Source: Tepidaquicella sp964564635 (GTDB taxonomy: Bacteria; Bacteroidota; Ignavibacteria; Tepidaquicellales; Tepidaquicellaceae). From it: a stretch of DNA of 64,000 bases. The notes under the pieces are model-generated. The model had not been told where the DNA came from. It saw only the letters and a list, made by a program, of their open reading frames with translations, and searched no databases. Made by a program: the position numbers and the translations under genes. This document shows, one piece after another, positions 18,110 to 27,001 of the stretch. The stretch is from NCBI GenBank assembly GCA_964564635.1, contig CAZMAR010000004.1:1-64000 (forward strand). The letters are read 5' to 3'. Every line of letters begins with the position of its first letter. Within the stretch, counting starts at the first letter, position 1.

Positions 18110-19255
18110 ATGATTATTGTTTCTTATGTGATTTTGAGTTTATTAACAATTATGCTTTTTATAACTGTGTTGAATGTATTCACACAAAAGAATTTTAAAA
18201 ATTTGGACTCTCCAATTCAACAGGTGAATTTTCCTTTTGTTTCTATCTTAATTCCCGCAAGAAATGAAGAGAGAAACATAAAAAAATGTATTGAGTCTAT
18301 TTTGAATCAAACTTATGTAAATTTTGAATTATTAGTCCTGGATGATAATTCTGATGATAATACTTTTAAATTAGCATCTGAGTTTCAGGATAGAAGATTA
18401 AAAGTATTTAAAGGAAAAAATCTACCTGAGGGTTGGGTTGGAAAGAGTTTTGTATGTCATCAACTATTTGAATTATCTAAAGGAGAATTATTATTGTTTT
18501 TAGATGCGGACACATTTTTAAAACCAGATGCTCTGGAAAAAGTTATAAGATTTTATAGAAAATATAATCCTGATTTGCTTTCTTTGATGCCTGAAGAAGA
18601 AGCAAAAACTTTCTGGGAAAAAATTACAATACCACTATTGCATTTTACAGTTTATACTATGTTACCAATGCCTGCTGTTGAAAAGACAAGAAAATTATCA
18701 CTCACGATGTCAAACGGACAGTTTATGCTCTTTATAAGAGATTCTTATATTAAAATTGGAGGACATAAATCCGTGAAGAATAAAATGGTAGATGATGTTT
18801 GGTTGGGAAGGGCGATTAAAAGTTTTGGTGGTAAACTTATTTTTGCAGATGGTACTGATATATGTAGATGCAGAATGTATGAAAATTTCAAAGAAGTTTT
18901 TATTGGATTCTCAAAAAATATATTCCCGGGGTTATCTCTTTCTTCCTTTAATCTTTTTTTTACTATTATTCTATTCACTTTTATTTTTATTTTACCTTAT
19001 GTTTTTCTATTGATAGGTCTACTATTCATAAATTATTATCTGATAATTTTATCTACAATAAATATTTTTATTCCAATTTTTATAAGAATTATTCATTCTT
19101 TAAATTATAATCAATCGTTAGTTTTTTCATTTTTAAATTTAGTGAGTATTTTATTTTTTATTATTTTGTGTTTTAGATCATTTTATATCTTTAAATTTGG
19201 GAAAGGAGCAATTTGGAAAAATAGGTTTTATGATATGAAAACAGTATCTGAATGA
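18110..19255 (+). CDS. Membrane glycosyltransferase family 2, CruC/CrtQ-like
   Basis: This 381-residue enzyme has an N-terminal membrane segment (about 3-24), a GT-A domain with SILIPARNEE (45-54), LDDNSDD (77-83) and DADT (132-135), the LPEGWVGKS motif (105-113), and three to four C-terminal membrane helices from about residue 280. That layout and the GWVGK motif are typical of CrtQ and CruC, which put sugars on carotenoids, and of the related hopanoid protein HpnB. Together with the divergent CrtC-like gene this supports a carotenoid glycosyltransferase, though another lipid acceptor remains possible. Its stop overlaps the dinB start (ATGA), so the two are coupled. Confidence 0.75.
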   Translation: MIIVSYVILSLLTIMLFITVLNVFTQKNFKNLDSPIQQVNFPFVSILIPARNEERNIKKCIESILNQTYVNFELLVLDDNSDDNTFKLASEFQDRRLKVFKGKNLPEGWVGKSFVCHQLFELSKGELLLFLDADTFLKPDALEKVIRFYRKYNPDLLSLMPEEEAKTFWEKITIPLLHFTVYTMLPMPAVEKTRKLSLTMSNGQFMLFIRDSYIKIGGHKSVKNKMVDDVWLGRAIKSFGGKLIFADGTDICRCRMYENFKEVFIGFSKNIFPGLSLSSFNLFFTIILFTFIFILPYVFLLIGLLFINYYLIILSTINIFIPIFIRIIHSLNYNQSLVFSFLNLVSILFFIILCFRSFYIFKFGKGAIWKNRFYDMKTVSE

Positions 19256-20412
19256 GTAACATTATTTTCCATATTGATATGGATGCATTTTTTGCTTCCT
19301 GTGAAGAAGCAATAAATCCATTATATAAAGGGAAACCGCTTATTGTTGGGGGAACAAAAGACGATTTAAGAGCAATTGTTGCCTGTCCGAATTATATTGC
19401 AAGGAAAAGAGGAATTAAAACAGCAATGCCACTGGTTCAGGCAATTAAACTTGCTCCTGATGGAATATTTATAAGGGGAACCAGAGGATTATATTCAGAT
19501 TTTTCTGAAAAAGTAATGCAGATTTTATTTAAATATTCACCTAAGGTAAAACAGGCAAGCATTGATGAGGCGTATATGGATGTTACAGATGTAATTAATC
19601 AGTATGATAATAACCCGGTAAAATTAGCGGAATTAATTAAAAACGAAATTAAAAAAACACTCAATATTACCTGCTCAATTGGTATAGCTTCCGGGAAAGT
19701 TTATGCAAAAATTGCTTCAAAAATTAACAAACCTGATGGAATCACCTATGTTCCATTTAACCAGGAAAAAGAATTTGTTGCTAAGCTTGAAATACAGAGA
19801 ATACCCGGAGTAGGAAAATCAACATTGGAGAAATTTAAAAAATACAATATAAATCTTATTGAAGATATTTTAAAATATACTCAATCCTTTTTTGAAAAGG
19901 AATTAGGATTAGATTATAATTATTTTCACAGTATTGCAGATGGTACATATTTAAAAGGAATAACCTTTCAGGAAGAAGAGCGAAAATCTTTGTCAAAGGA
20001 ACAGACATTTGATTTTGATACGAATGATTTAAAATTTCTTGACGAACAATTATTTTCTTTATTAGAGAAAGCTTCAAGCAGACTCAGAAAATATGAAATA
20101 AAAGCAAGGACATTAACGGTAAAAGTAAAATACGATGATTTTTCTGTTAATCAAAAATCTTTTACTTTTGATAAATATTCAAATCTTGAATTTGATTTTT
20201 ATGATAAAGCCCTATACCTGTTAAAAACCTTAATTTTTAAGAAGAAAAAAATTAGGTTGCTTGGTGTAAAATTCTCTGAACTTTGTGATTCAGAATTTAC
20301 ACAGGGTGACTTATTTGATAATGATAAAAAGTTAGAATCACTTACAGATACATTAGATACTATAAGAAAAAAATATAAATTTGGAATAATCAAGTTTGGA
20401 AAGAATTTTTAA
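19252..20412 (+). CDS. dinB: DNA polymerase IV (Y family)
   Basis: This is an error-prone translesion polymerase. The metal-binding acids are Asp9 in HIDMDAFFAS and Asp105-Glu106 in SIDEAYMDV. A helix-hairpin-helix segment RIPGVGKSTLEKF (about 183-195) and a complete little-finger domain follow, giving the normal length of 386 residues. It lacks an obvious C-terminal clamp-binding motif of the QLxLF type; the end reads FGIIKFGKNF. The start overlaps the preceding glycosyltransferase by four bases (ATGA). No LexA box was recognised upstream. Confidence 0.94.
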   Translation: MSNIIFHIDMDAFFASCEEAINPLYKGKPLIVGGTKDDLRAIVACPNYIARKRGIKTAMPLVQAIKLAPDGIFIRGTRGLYSDFSEKVMQILFKYSPKVKQASIDEAYMDVTDVINQYDNNPVKLAELIKNEIKKTLNITCSIGIASGKVYAKIASKINKPDGITYVPFNQEKEFVAKLEIQRIPGVGKSTLEKFKKYNINLIEDILKYTQSFFEKELGLDYNYFHSIADGTYLKGITFQEEERKSLSKEQTFDFDTNDLKFLDEQLFSLLEKASSRLRKYEIKARTLTVKVKYDDFSVNQKSFTFDKYSNLEFDFYDKALYLLKTLIFKKKKIRLLGVKFSELCDSEFTQGDLFDNDKKLESLTDTLDTIRKKYKFGIIKFGKNF

Positions 20413-20422
20413 ATTGAAACTT

Positions 20423-21766
20423 ATGAAGATTAGAATATCATTCTTTATTATTTTATCTATTTTAATAATTTCTCCCTCTATAAATGAGTGTCTATGCTGG
20501 TTCCCTTTAAACAGCGGAACAACAAGGAATTTAAATGATATTTTATTCATAAATATGAATACTGGTTGGGTGGGAGGGGATTCAGTTCTTTTAAAAACTA
20601 CAAACGGCGGAATTAATTGGTCGTTACAATCGATACCTGTGCAAATCAAAATTCGTGCTTTATACTTCACAAGTGAATTTGAAGGTTATATACTTGGAGA
20701 CTGGAGCAGCTCAACCCCAATGGTATCAAATATTTATTTTTTAAAAACAACCAATTCCGGTAACTCCTGGTCTATACTGCACCAGCAGCAGTTTATGGGA
20801 ACAGGATTAGTTGCTTATTCAAAAAATTTTTTAATTGTTAACGATAATGTAATTCTCAGAACGCTTACCATATTAGACGGTTCGACCTCTGGTGGGGGAA
20901 TTATGAAATCTACCAATGGGGGAATAAATTTTTATTCCGTTTTGAATTTTGGAGATATGACTGGAATTTCCTTTATTGATTTATATACAGGTTGGGCGAT
21001 CGGAACAGCATCAAGTGGTTCACCTCTAACAGGAGTATTCAAAGTTTTTAAAACCACAAATCAAGGTGAAAATTGGTTTCCTGTTTATACAGATTCCCAG
21101 CCAAACTCAGGAGGATTGCAGGGAAAAGCTATAAAGTTCTTTAATCAAAATACTGGATACATTCTTGCCTCTTTCGAAAACACCTTCTTTATGAAAACAT
21201 ACAATGGGGGGGTAAATTGGAGTGTTAGTCAATATAGCCATTATAATAACAGAACTATGTTCTTTTGTGATTTAAATACAGGTTGGTTAGCAGGTAATAT
21301 TTCTTCTGGTAATTCTAATATAAGAAAAACCATTGACGGAGGGATTAACTGGATTCAACAGAATTTAAATGGTAATCAAGTTATTAATAAGTTATTTTTC
21401 CTTAATAATAACATAGGATGGGCAGTAGGGGATAATGGAATAATTTTGAAAACCACAAATGGTGGCTCTTCATATATTAAATCTGTAAGTACTGAAATTC
21501 CTGACAAGTATTTTCTTAAACAAAATTATCCAAATCCTTTTAATAGTCAAACAAGAATTGATTTCTATATACCTGAATCGGGAAATATTAAAATTTTTGT
21601 TTATGATTTACTTGGGAAAGAAATTACGACTATTGTTGATGAGTTTTTACAACCTGGAATTTATGCTGTTTATTTTGACGCAGGTTTCTTGACATCTGGT
21701 ATATATTTTTATAAGCTTTTTTCTACAAGATTTACTGATGTAAAATCAATGATTTTAATTAAATAA
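20423..21766 (+). CDS. T9SS-sorted YCF48/BNR-repeat surface protein
   Basis: A signal peptide (residues 1-22) is followed by a beta-propeller made of repeated units such as TTNGGINW, STNGGINF, TTNQGENW and TIDGGINW, each about 45-60 residues apart, as in YCF48-like or BNR-repeat proteins. The last 75 residues form a type IX secretion sorting domain beginning LKQNYPNPFNSQTRIDF and ending KSMILIK. The protein is therefore probably exported and attached to the cell surface or released. The ATG at 20423 avoids the 17-base dinB overlap of an upstream in-frame codon at 20396 and gives a clean signal peptide. The ligand or substrate is unknown. Confidence 0.85.
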   Translation: MKIRISFFIILSILIISPSINECLCWFPLNSGTTRNLNDILFINMNTGWVGGDSVLLKTTNGGINWSLQSIPVQIKIRALYFTSEFEGYILGDWSSSTPMVSNIYFLKTTNSGNSWSILHQQQFMGTGLVAYSKNFLIVNDNVILRTLTILDGSTSGGGIMKSTNGGINFYSVLNFGDMTGISFIDLYTGWAIGTASSGSPLTGVFKVFKTTNQGENWFPVYTDSQPNSGGLQGKAIKFFNQNTGYILASFENTFFMKTYNGGVNWSVSQYSHYNNRTMFFCDLNTGWLAGNISSGNSNIRKTIDGGINWIQQNLNGNQVINKLFFLNNNIGWAVGDNGIILKTTNGGSSYIKSVSTEIPDKYFLKQNYPNPFNSQTRIDFYIPESGNIKIFVYDLLGKEITTIVDEFLQPGIYAVYFDAGFLTSGIYFYKLFSTRFTDVKSMILIK

Positions 21767-21950
21767 TTTTGTATAAATAATATAAAAAATTCAATTATTT
21801 TTTATGATTTTTTTTTCAGTAAATTATTCTTCATTTTTTTTTGTTATATATTAATGTATGTATTTTTTTATATGTACATTTAAGATATTAAATCCTTTAT
21901 TTACTAAAGTATTTATTTTATATTGAAAAGTTTATATTTATTTTTTAAAA

Positions 21951-24002
21951 ATGGGAAAAACAAAAGAAAAAAATTATTTGAAAGATATAGATAATTATTT
22001 TCAATTATCAGATTTGCAGTTAATTGATGCATATAAGTTTATGTTAACCGCAAGACTTCTTGACGATAGAAATGAAATGATGATAAAACAGGGGAAAGCA
22101 TATTTTCTAATTTCAGGATCGGGACATGAAGCAGTGCAGGTTGCTGTTGCTATGGTGATGAAACCCGGCAAAGACTGGTTTTTTACCTATTATAGAGATA
22201 CAGCTTTAGGATTAGCTGCAGGATTAACAATAGAGAATTTTCTCAGGCATATTATGGCGAAACAAACTGATGAATTTACTGGCGGTAGACAAATGAACCT
22301 GCATATTGGCAGTAAAAATCTTAGAATGCCTACTGCTTCTTCCCCAACTGGCTCGCAATATTTACAGGCGGTGGGAACTGCTTTAAGCTGTAGATACAGA
22401 AATGTTGATGAGGTTGTTTATGTTTCTGGTGGAGAAGGTTCTACTTCTGAAGGGGAATTTTTTGAAGCTGTTAATTGGGCAGCTCGGGAAAAGTTACCAG
22501 TGTTATTTGTTATTCAGAATAATTCACTTGCAATCTCTGTTCCGGTGGAAAATCAAGTTGCTGGTGGCTCTATATATAAAGCTCTCGCTGGCTTTGAAGG
22601 ATTAAATAGATTTCATATTGATGGAACTGACTTCCTTATCAGTTATGGTACTGCAAAGGAAGCCGTTAGACTTGCAAGATCTGGTAAAGGACCATCTTTA
22701 ATTTATGCTGATGTAGTTAGACTGAGGTCTCATTCTATCTCAGATTCTCAAGAAAAGTATCGTACAAAGGAGTCCCTTGAAAAAGATAAACAAAGAGACC
22801 CACTTTTAAAAATGGAAAATTTTCTTATTCAGCATAATATTCTAAAATCAGAAGATATTAAAGAAGTCAAAGAAGAAATATTTAATAAAATCGCATCTTT
22901 GAGTGATGAAATTTTCAAAGAACCAAATCCAGACCCAAAGACTGTTGAGTATTTTGTTTATTGTCCTGATGAAGAACAGACCCAGATTGAATATGAGAAA
23001 TGTGAAAATTTTGGAGAGCCTGTTGTGATGGTTGATGCTATTAATCATGCACTTCACGAAGAAATGGAAAATAATCCTGATATGATTATTTATGGTGAAG
23101 ATATTGCGGACAATAAAGGTGGAGTGTTTACTGCAACTAAAGGGCTTTCCACAAAGTTTGGAAATAAAAGAGTTTTTAATTCTCCACTTGCAGAAGCATC
23201 TATTGTAGGCACAGCAATAGGGCTTGCGCTAACAGGTTTAAAACCCGTTGTAGAAATTCAATTTGCTGATTACATTTTCCCTGCTATGTTGCAGATTAGA
23301 GCTGAGCTTGCAATGTATAGATACCGTTCAAATAATTCTTTCAGTTGCCCTGTTACTATTAGAGTTCCTTGTGGTGGTTATATCGGAGGAGGGCATTATC
23401 ATTCACAATGTATTGAAGCTATTTTTGCGAAAAGTCACGGAATATATATTGCCTTCCCATCGAACGCTGCTGACGCAAAAGGACTTTTAAAAACAGCCTG
23501 TAGACTGAATGATCCTGTTTTGTTTCTTGAACATAAATTTCTTTACAGACAGGCTTATGCTAAATCGCCTGAACCTGATAGGAATTATTATTTACCATTT
23601 GGCAAAGCATCTATAAAAGTTGAAGGCGAAGATATTTCTCTTATCACCTATGGAGCAATGGTGGAAAAATGCATTAGAGCTGCAAAAGAAATGAAAAAAA
23701 TTGGAATTAATGTGGAAGTGGTAGATATAAGAACTATTGTTCCACTTGATACAGAGACAATTCTAAATTCGGTAAAAAAAACAGGTAAAGTAATTGTTGT
23801 ATATGAAGACTCTAAATTCCATGGCTTTGGTGCAGAAATCGCTGCTCAAATTGCTGAGTTTGCTTTTGAATATCTTGATGCTCCTGTTAAAAGGATCGGT
23901 GCTTTAAATGTACATATTCCATTTCATCCTGTTCTTGAAAAAGCCGTTTTACCACAGGATGATTGGATTTTAAATGCTTGTAAAGAATTAGCTAAATATT
24001 AA
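21951..24002 (+). CDS. Fused 2-oxoacid dehydrogenase E1 (alpha-beta), probably branched-chain type
   Basis: This thiamine-diphosphate enzyme decarboxylates a 2-oxo acid and passes the acyl group to lipoyl-E2. The alpha part (about 1-340) carries the thiamine motif GGEGSTSEG (160-168) through IQNNSLAIS. The beta part (about 355-683) has EPVVMVDAINHAL, YGEDIADNKGGVF, HSQCIEA and the C-terminal transketolase domain. Alpha and beta are one 683-residue chain, a fusion seen in Bacteroidota and Chlorobi relatives. The usual GDG opening of the thiamine motif is GEG. lpdA (E3) follows 22 bases later, but no E2 gene is in the window. Branched-chain or pyruvate specificity cannot be decided. Confidence 0.9.
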   Translation: MGKTKEKNYLKDIDNYFQLSDLQLIDAYKFMLTARLLDDRNEMMIKQGKAYFLISGSGHEAVQVAVAMVMKPGKDWFFTYYRDTALGLAAGLTIENFLRHIMAKQTDEFTGGRQMNLHIGSKNLRMPTASSPTGSQYLQAVGTALSCRYRNVDEVVYVSGGEGSTSEGEFFEAVNWAAREKLPVLFVIQNNSLAISVPVENQVAGGSIYKALAGFEGLNRFHIDGTDFLISYGTAKEAVRLARSGKGPSLIYADVVRLRSHSISDSQEKYRTKESLEKDKQRDPLLKMENFLIQHNILKSEDIKEVKEEIFNKIASLSDEIFKEPNPDPKTVEYFVYCPDEEQTQIEYEKCENFGEPVVMVDAINHALHEEMENNPDMIIYGEDIADNKGGVFTATKGLSTKFGNKRVFNSPLAEASIVGTAIGLALTGLKPVVEIQFADYIFPAMLQIRAELAMYRYRSNNSFSCPVTIRVPCGGYIGGGHYHSQCIEAIFAKSHGIYIAFPSNAADAKGLLKTACRLNDPVLFLEHKFLYRQAYAKSPEPDRNYYLPFGKASIKVEGEDISLITYGAMVEKCIRAAKEMKKIGINVEVVDIRTIVPLDTETILNSVKKTGKVIVVYEDSKFHGFGAEIAAQIAEFAFEYLDAPVKRIGALNVHIPFHPVLEKAVLPQDDWILNACKELAKY

Positions 24003-24024
24003 TTTTAAATTAAAATATATTACT

Positions 24025-25434
24025 ATGCAAAAATTTGATGTCACAATAATTGGTGCAGGTCCTGGCGGTTATACTGCTGCCATAAGAGCTGCGCAACTTG
24101 GCTATAAAACAGCTATTATTGAAAAAGATAAATTAGGCGGTGTGTGTCTCAATTGGGGATGCATTCCTACCAAAGCACTTTTAAAAAGTGCAGAAATAAT
24201 GAACCAGCTTTTACACTTAGATAAATTCGGTTTTGGTAATTATGATAATATTACTTTTGAATTTCCAAAAATAATCAAGAGGTCAAGAGATGTTGCTAAC
24301 GCTTCGGAAAAAGGTGTTAACTATCTAATGAAAAAAAATAAAATCACAGTTTTTTATGGATCAGCAAAATTGAATAAAGATAAAGATATCATAATTACAA
24401 ATAATGATGGATCTCAAAAAGAAGTTATTAATTCAAAACATACAATTATCGCAACCGGGGCAAAACCAAGAACTTTAAATAATATAAAATTTGATGAGTC
24501 AATAATTCTCTCATCAACCGGTGCTATGTTACTGCAAAGCCCACCTAAAAAATTAACTATAGTAGGAAGTGGTGCAATAGGAATGGAATTTGCTTATTTT
24601 TACAGAGCTTTTGGTTCTGAAGTTACTATTATTGAAATGTTACCTCAATTATTACCTTTGGAAGATGAAGAAGTTGCTAACGTCGTTGCAAAGGAGTTTA
24701 AGAAATATGGCATTAACTCTTATGTAAATACAAAAACGGAAAATATAGAAATAAAAGATGGTAAAGCATTTACAACAACCTCAGGTGAGTTCAACGGCAC
24801 AATAGAATCTGATGCGGTGCTTTTAGCCATTGGTGTTAGTGGCAATATAGAAAATATTGGACTTGAAGAGTTAAACATCAAAAAATTTAAAAATGGAATA
24901 TTAATTGATAAAGACTATAAAACAAATGTAGAAGGAATATATGCAATAGGGGATGTTGCTGTATTTGAGGATTTTCCAAAACCTATGCTTGCACATGTCG
25001 CTTCTGCTGAAGGAATAAATTGTGTTGAGAAAATTAAAGGCATTCATAATAATGATTTAAAGTATGAAAATATTCCTGCTTGCACTTATTGTCAGCCTCA
25101 GGTTGCATCAATAGGACTTACTGAGTCAAAAGCCAAACAGGCTGGTTATCAATTGAAGATTGGTAAGTTCCCTTTTAGTGCTAATGGAAAAGCTCGTGCA
25201 ATTGGTGAATCTACTGGCTTTGTAAAATTAATTTTTGATTCCAAATATGGAGAATTACTAGGAGCACATATAGTTGGTCCTGAAGCTACGGAACTTATTT
25301 CGGAGGTTATGGCATTCAAGAGTATGGAAGCCGTTGGTGAATCTATAATAAAGACTGTTCATGCGCATCCAACTCTTGCAGAAGCAATACTTGAAGCAGC
25401 TGGTGTAGCATATAACGAAGCAATAAACATATAA
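24025..25434 (+). CDS. lpdA: Dihydrolipoyl dehydrogenase (E3)
   Basis: This FAD flavoprotein re-oxidises the lipoyl group of 2-oxoacid dehydrogenase complexes and of the glycine cleavage H protein. It shows the FAD-binding GAGPGGYTAAIRAAQLG, the redox disulfide GGVCLNWGCIPTK (Cys41, Cys46), the NAD-binding GSGAIGMEFA and the catalytic His in VHAHPTLAEA near the C-terminus. The 469-residue length is normal. It is co-directional with the fused E1, 22 bases downstream. gcvH at 49 kb is another possible partner. Confidence 0.96.
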   Translation: MQKFDVTIIGAGPGGYTAAIRAAQLGYKTAIIEKDKLGGVCLNWGCIPTKALLKSAEIMNQLLHLDKFGFGNYDNITFEFPKIIKRSRDVANASEKGVNYLMKKNKITVFYGSAKLNKDKDIIITNNDGSQKEVINSKHTIIATGAKPRTLNNIKFDESIILSSTGAMLLQSPPKKLTIVGSGAIGMEFAYFYRAFGSEVTIIEMLPQLLPLEDEEVANVVAKEFKKYGINSYVNTKTENIEIKDGKAFTTTSGEFNGTIESDAVLLAIGVSGNIENIGLEELNIKKFKNGILIDKDYKTNVEGIYAIGDVAVFEDFPKPMLAHVASAEGINCVEKIKGIHNNDLKYENIPACTYCQPQVASIGLTESKAKQAGYQLKIGKFPFSANGKARAIGESTGFVKLIFDSKYGELLGAHIVGPEATELISEVMAFKSMEAVGESIIKTVHAHPTLAEAILEAAGVAYNEAINI

Positions 25435-25486
25435 CCCAAAACAAGAATTAATCATATTAAATATTATTTTTTTGATATTTGATGTC

Positions 25487-25536
25487 GACTCAAAATAAAA
25501 TTTGATTTTTCCCTATATTGCAATTAATTTTGAGTC
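25487..25536. repeat. Inverted repeat GACTCAAAAT / ATTTTGAGTC
   Basis: GACTCAAAAT at 25487-25496 and its exact reverse complement at 25527-25536 are separated by 30 bases. The arms are only partly AT, so chance pairing is less likely than for pure A/T arms. The spacing (40 bases between arm starts, about four helical turns) would suit two half-sites for a DNA-binding protein on one face, or a loose hairpin. Function is unknown. Confidence 0.5.
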
Positions 25537-25883
25537 AAAAAATTAATTCCAGTCTTGCTCATTGTTATCTTTAATAATTCTGATTTTTATAAATATAATT
25601 CTTTCCGTCCCGAAGTGCTATAATCAGTATAAATAAAAAAATCATCATTCTTTTTTTAAAAAAAGTAGTTTCACAATTGCAAAAATTAAAGTTGTATATT
25701 CTTTAAATCTATATAAAAACACTAAAAATCGATAATTATCCTTTCTTACAATTATAATAAAAGTGTCTTCCGGTTTAAAAAAAATAATATTTCGAAGAAA
25801 AGTAATCTCTGGTTATTTACTTCTCTTTTTGTGATTTTTTTTATTATTGATTTATCCACTATATATTGATATTTTTTATATAA

Positions 25884-25927
25884 CGCATAATATTAATTTC
25901 AATTTTGTTTGTGATTGATATTATGCG
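25884..25927 (+). repeat. Long imperfect hairpin upstream of the YtxH gene
   Basis: CGCATAATAT at 25884-25893 and ATATTATGCG at 25918-25927 are exact reverse complements. The stem extends inward to 15 pairs if two G-U pairs are allowed (25884-25898 with 25913-25927), leaving a 14-base loop. No T run follows, so it is not a normal terminator. It ends 22 bases before the AAGGAG of the gene at 25963, a position suited to an operator or a 5' leader hairpin. Confidence 0.55.
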
Positions 25928-25962
25928 CCATATTTAATAATTAAAAAATAAGGAGAAAAAAA

Positions 25963-26379
25963 ATGGAAGAAAACAAAATGGCAAAAGGTTTAATTATTGG
26001 TTTTTTAGCTGGTGGTATCGTGGGAGCTGTAATTGCTTTATTATACGCTCCTAAATCGGGAAAAGAACTCAGATCTGAATTGAGCAAAAAGAAAGATGAA
26101 ATTCTTGATGATTCTACTGAATTTATGCAAATTGCAAAAGCAAAAGCTGCAGATTTAATTAATGAAGGGAAACGAAAATCTGAAGACCTGATTGCAGAAG
26201 CAAAGAAAAAAGCAAGTATGATTATTGAAGATGCAAATAAAATATTAACAGGAGCAAAGGAGAAGACAGCAGAAAAAATTGGTGATATTAAAGATAAAAT
26301 TACAAGCGAAGCAGAGAAAGTGAAAGAAGCATATAAAGCCGGACTCGATGCTTACAGAGAAGAAAAAAATAAAAGTTAA
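25963..26379 (+). CDS. YtxH-domain membrane-anchored protein
   Basis: This 138-residue protein starts with a short cytoplasmic tail, a glycine-rich membrane segment (GLIIGFLAGGIVGAVIALLYA, about residues 9-29, with APKSGKELR directly after), then a long Lys/Glu/Ala-rich helix likely to form a coiled coil. That is the YtxH/gas-vesicle-like family linked in other bacteria to envelope stress. The start is fixed by AAGGAG at 25950-25955. It is followed 28 bases later by another membrane-plus-coiled-coil protein, and both probably act together at the inner membrane. Confidence 0.85.
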   Translation: MEENKMAKGLIIGFLAGGIVGAVIALLYAPKSGKELRSELSKKKDEILDDSTEFMQIAKAKAADLINEGKRKSEDLIAEAKKKASMIIEDANKILTGAKEKTAEKIGDIKDKITSEAEKVKEAYKAGLDAYREEKNKS

Positions 26380-26407
26380 TTAATTTTTAATTTTAAAATA
26401 AAAAGAC

Positions 26408-26986
26408 TTGGATACTACAACATCAATTTTTTTGATAATCTCAGTAATCATACAAATAATCGTATTTATCGCGGTTATATTTCTGGTTTATGTTCTTATT
26501 AAAATCATCAAAAGTCTTTCTGTTAAAGTTGAGAACCTGCAGAAAGACTTTGATGATTTTAAGGTGAAAATTGAACCCGGTATTGAAGATGGAATCGTTT
26601 TAATTAAAAAAGTGAATAGAATTGCTGATAGAGTTGAGGATAATATTCATAAGATTGAAGATGTCACTGATAAGTTCAAAAATTTTTCTGATGAAGTAAT
26701 AAGTTTCGGGACGAAATTAAAAGATCGGGTTGAACCACCTGTATTAGATACCGTTACAACAATAACCGCTTTATATAAAGGGATAAAAGTTTTTTTTGAA
26801 AAGTTAAAAACCAACGATAAGTTAACCTCTAAGGACGAAAATTTCTTGTTCGAAGATACAAAGACAGTTACCAAAACTGCAAAAGGTGAAGAGGTAAAAA
26901 CTTCTGAAAATAAAGATGAGTTTCAAGATATTAATAAAGAGTTGAATGAGGTCAGGAAAAAACTTGAAGAAATGAAGAAAGTTTGA
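26408..26986 (+). CDS. DUF948-like membrane-anchored coiled-coil protein
   Basis: One N-terminal membrane helix (about residues 6-32) precedes a long helical, highly charged region with repeated hydrophobic spacing (KVENLQKDFDDFKVKIE, RIADRVEDNIHKIEDVTDKF) and a second coiled coil at the C-terminus. This matches DUF948-type proteins, which are often encoded next to YtxH genes, as here. The start is TTG at 26408; no ATG precedes the membrane segment. The 192-residue product has no catalytic motif. Its role is unknown, probably structural or stress-related at the membrane. Confidence 0.65.
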   Translation: MDTTTSIFLIISVIIQIIVFIAVIFLVYVLIKIIKSLSVKVENLQKDFDDFKVKIEPGIEDGIVLIKKVNRIADRVEDNIHKIEDVTDKFKNFSDEVISFGTKLKDRVEPPVLDTVTTITALYKGIKVFFEKLKTNDKLTSKDENFLFEDTKTVTKTAKGEEVKTSENKDEFQDINKELNEVRKKLEEMKKV

Positions 26987-27001
26987 GTATTCGAAAAAAA
27001 C

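Larger units (their letters stand above)
25435..25962. other. 528-bp intergenic region with two inverted repeats
   Basis: No coding frame is convincing here. The region is extremely AT-rich and holds two notable inverted repeats (listed separately), a TTTTTTTAAAAAAA tract near 25660, and the Shine-Dalgarno AAGGAG at 25950-25955 for the next gene. No exact TAnnTTTG promoter element was found. It is the largest gap in the window and lies between lpdA and the YtxH gene. Confidence 0.7.

Noticed and set aside
25655..25672. TTTTTTTAAAAAAA palindrome as a terminator
   Set aside because: Pure A/T self-complementarity without a loop or GC base pairs, common by chance at this base composition.
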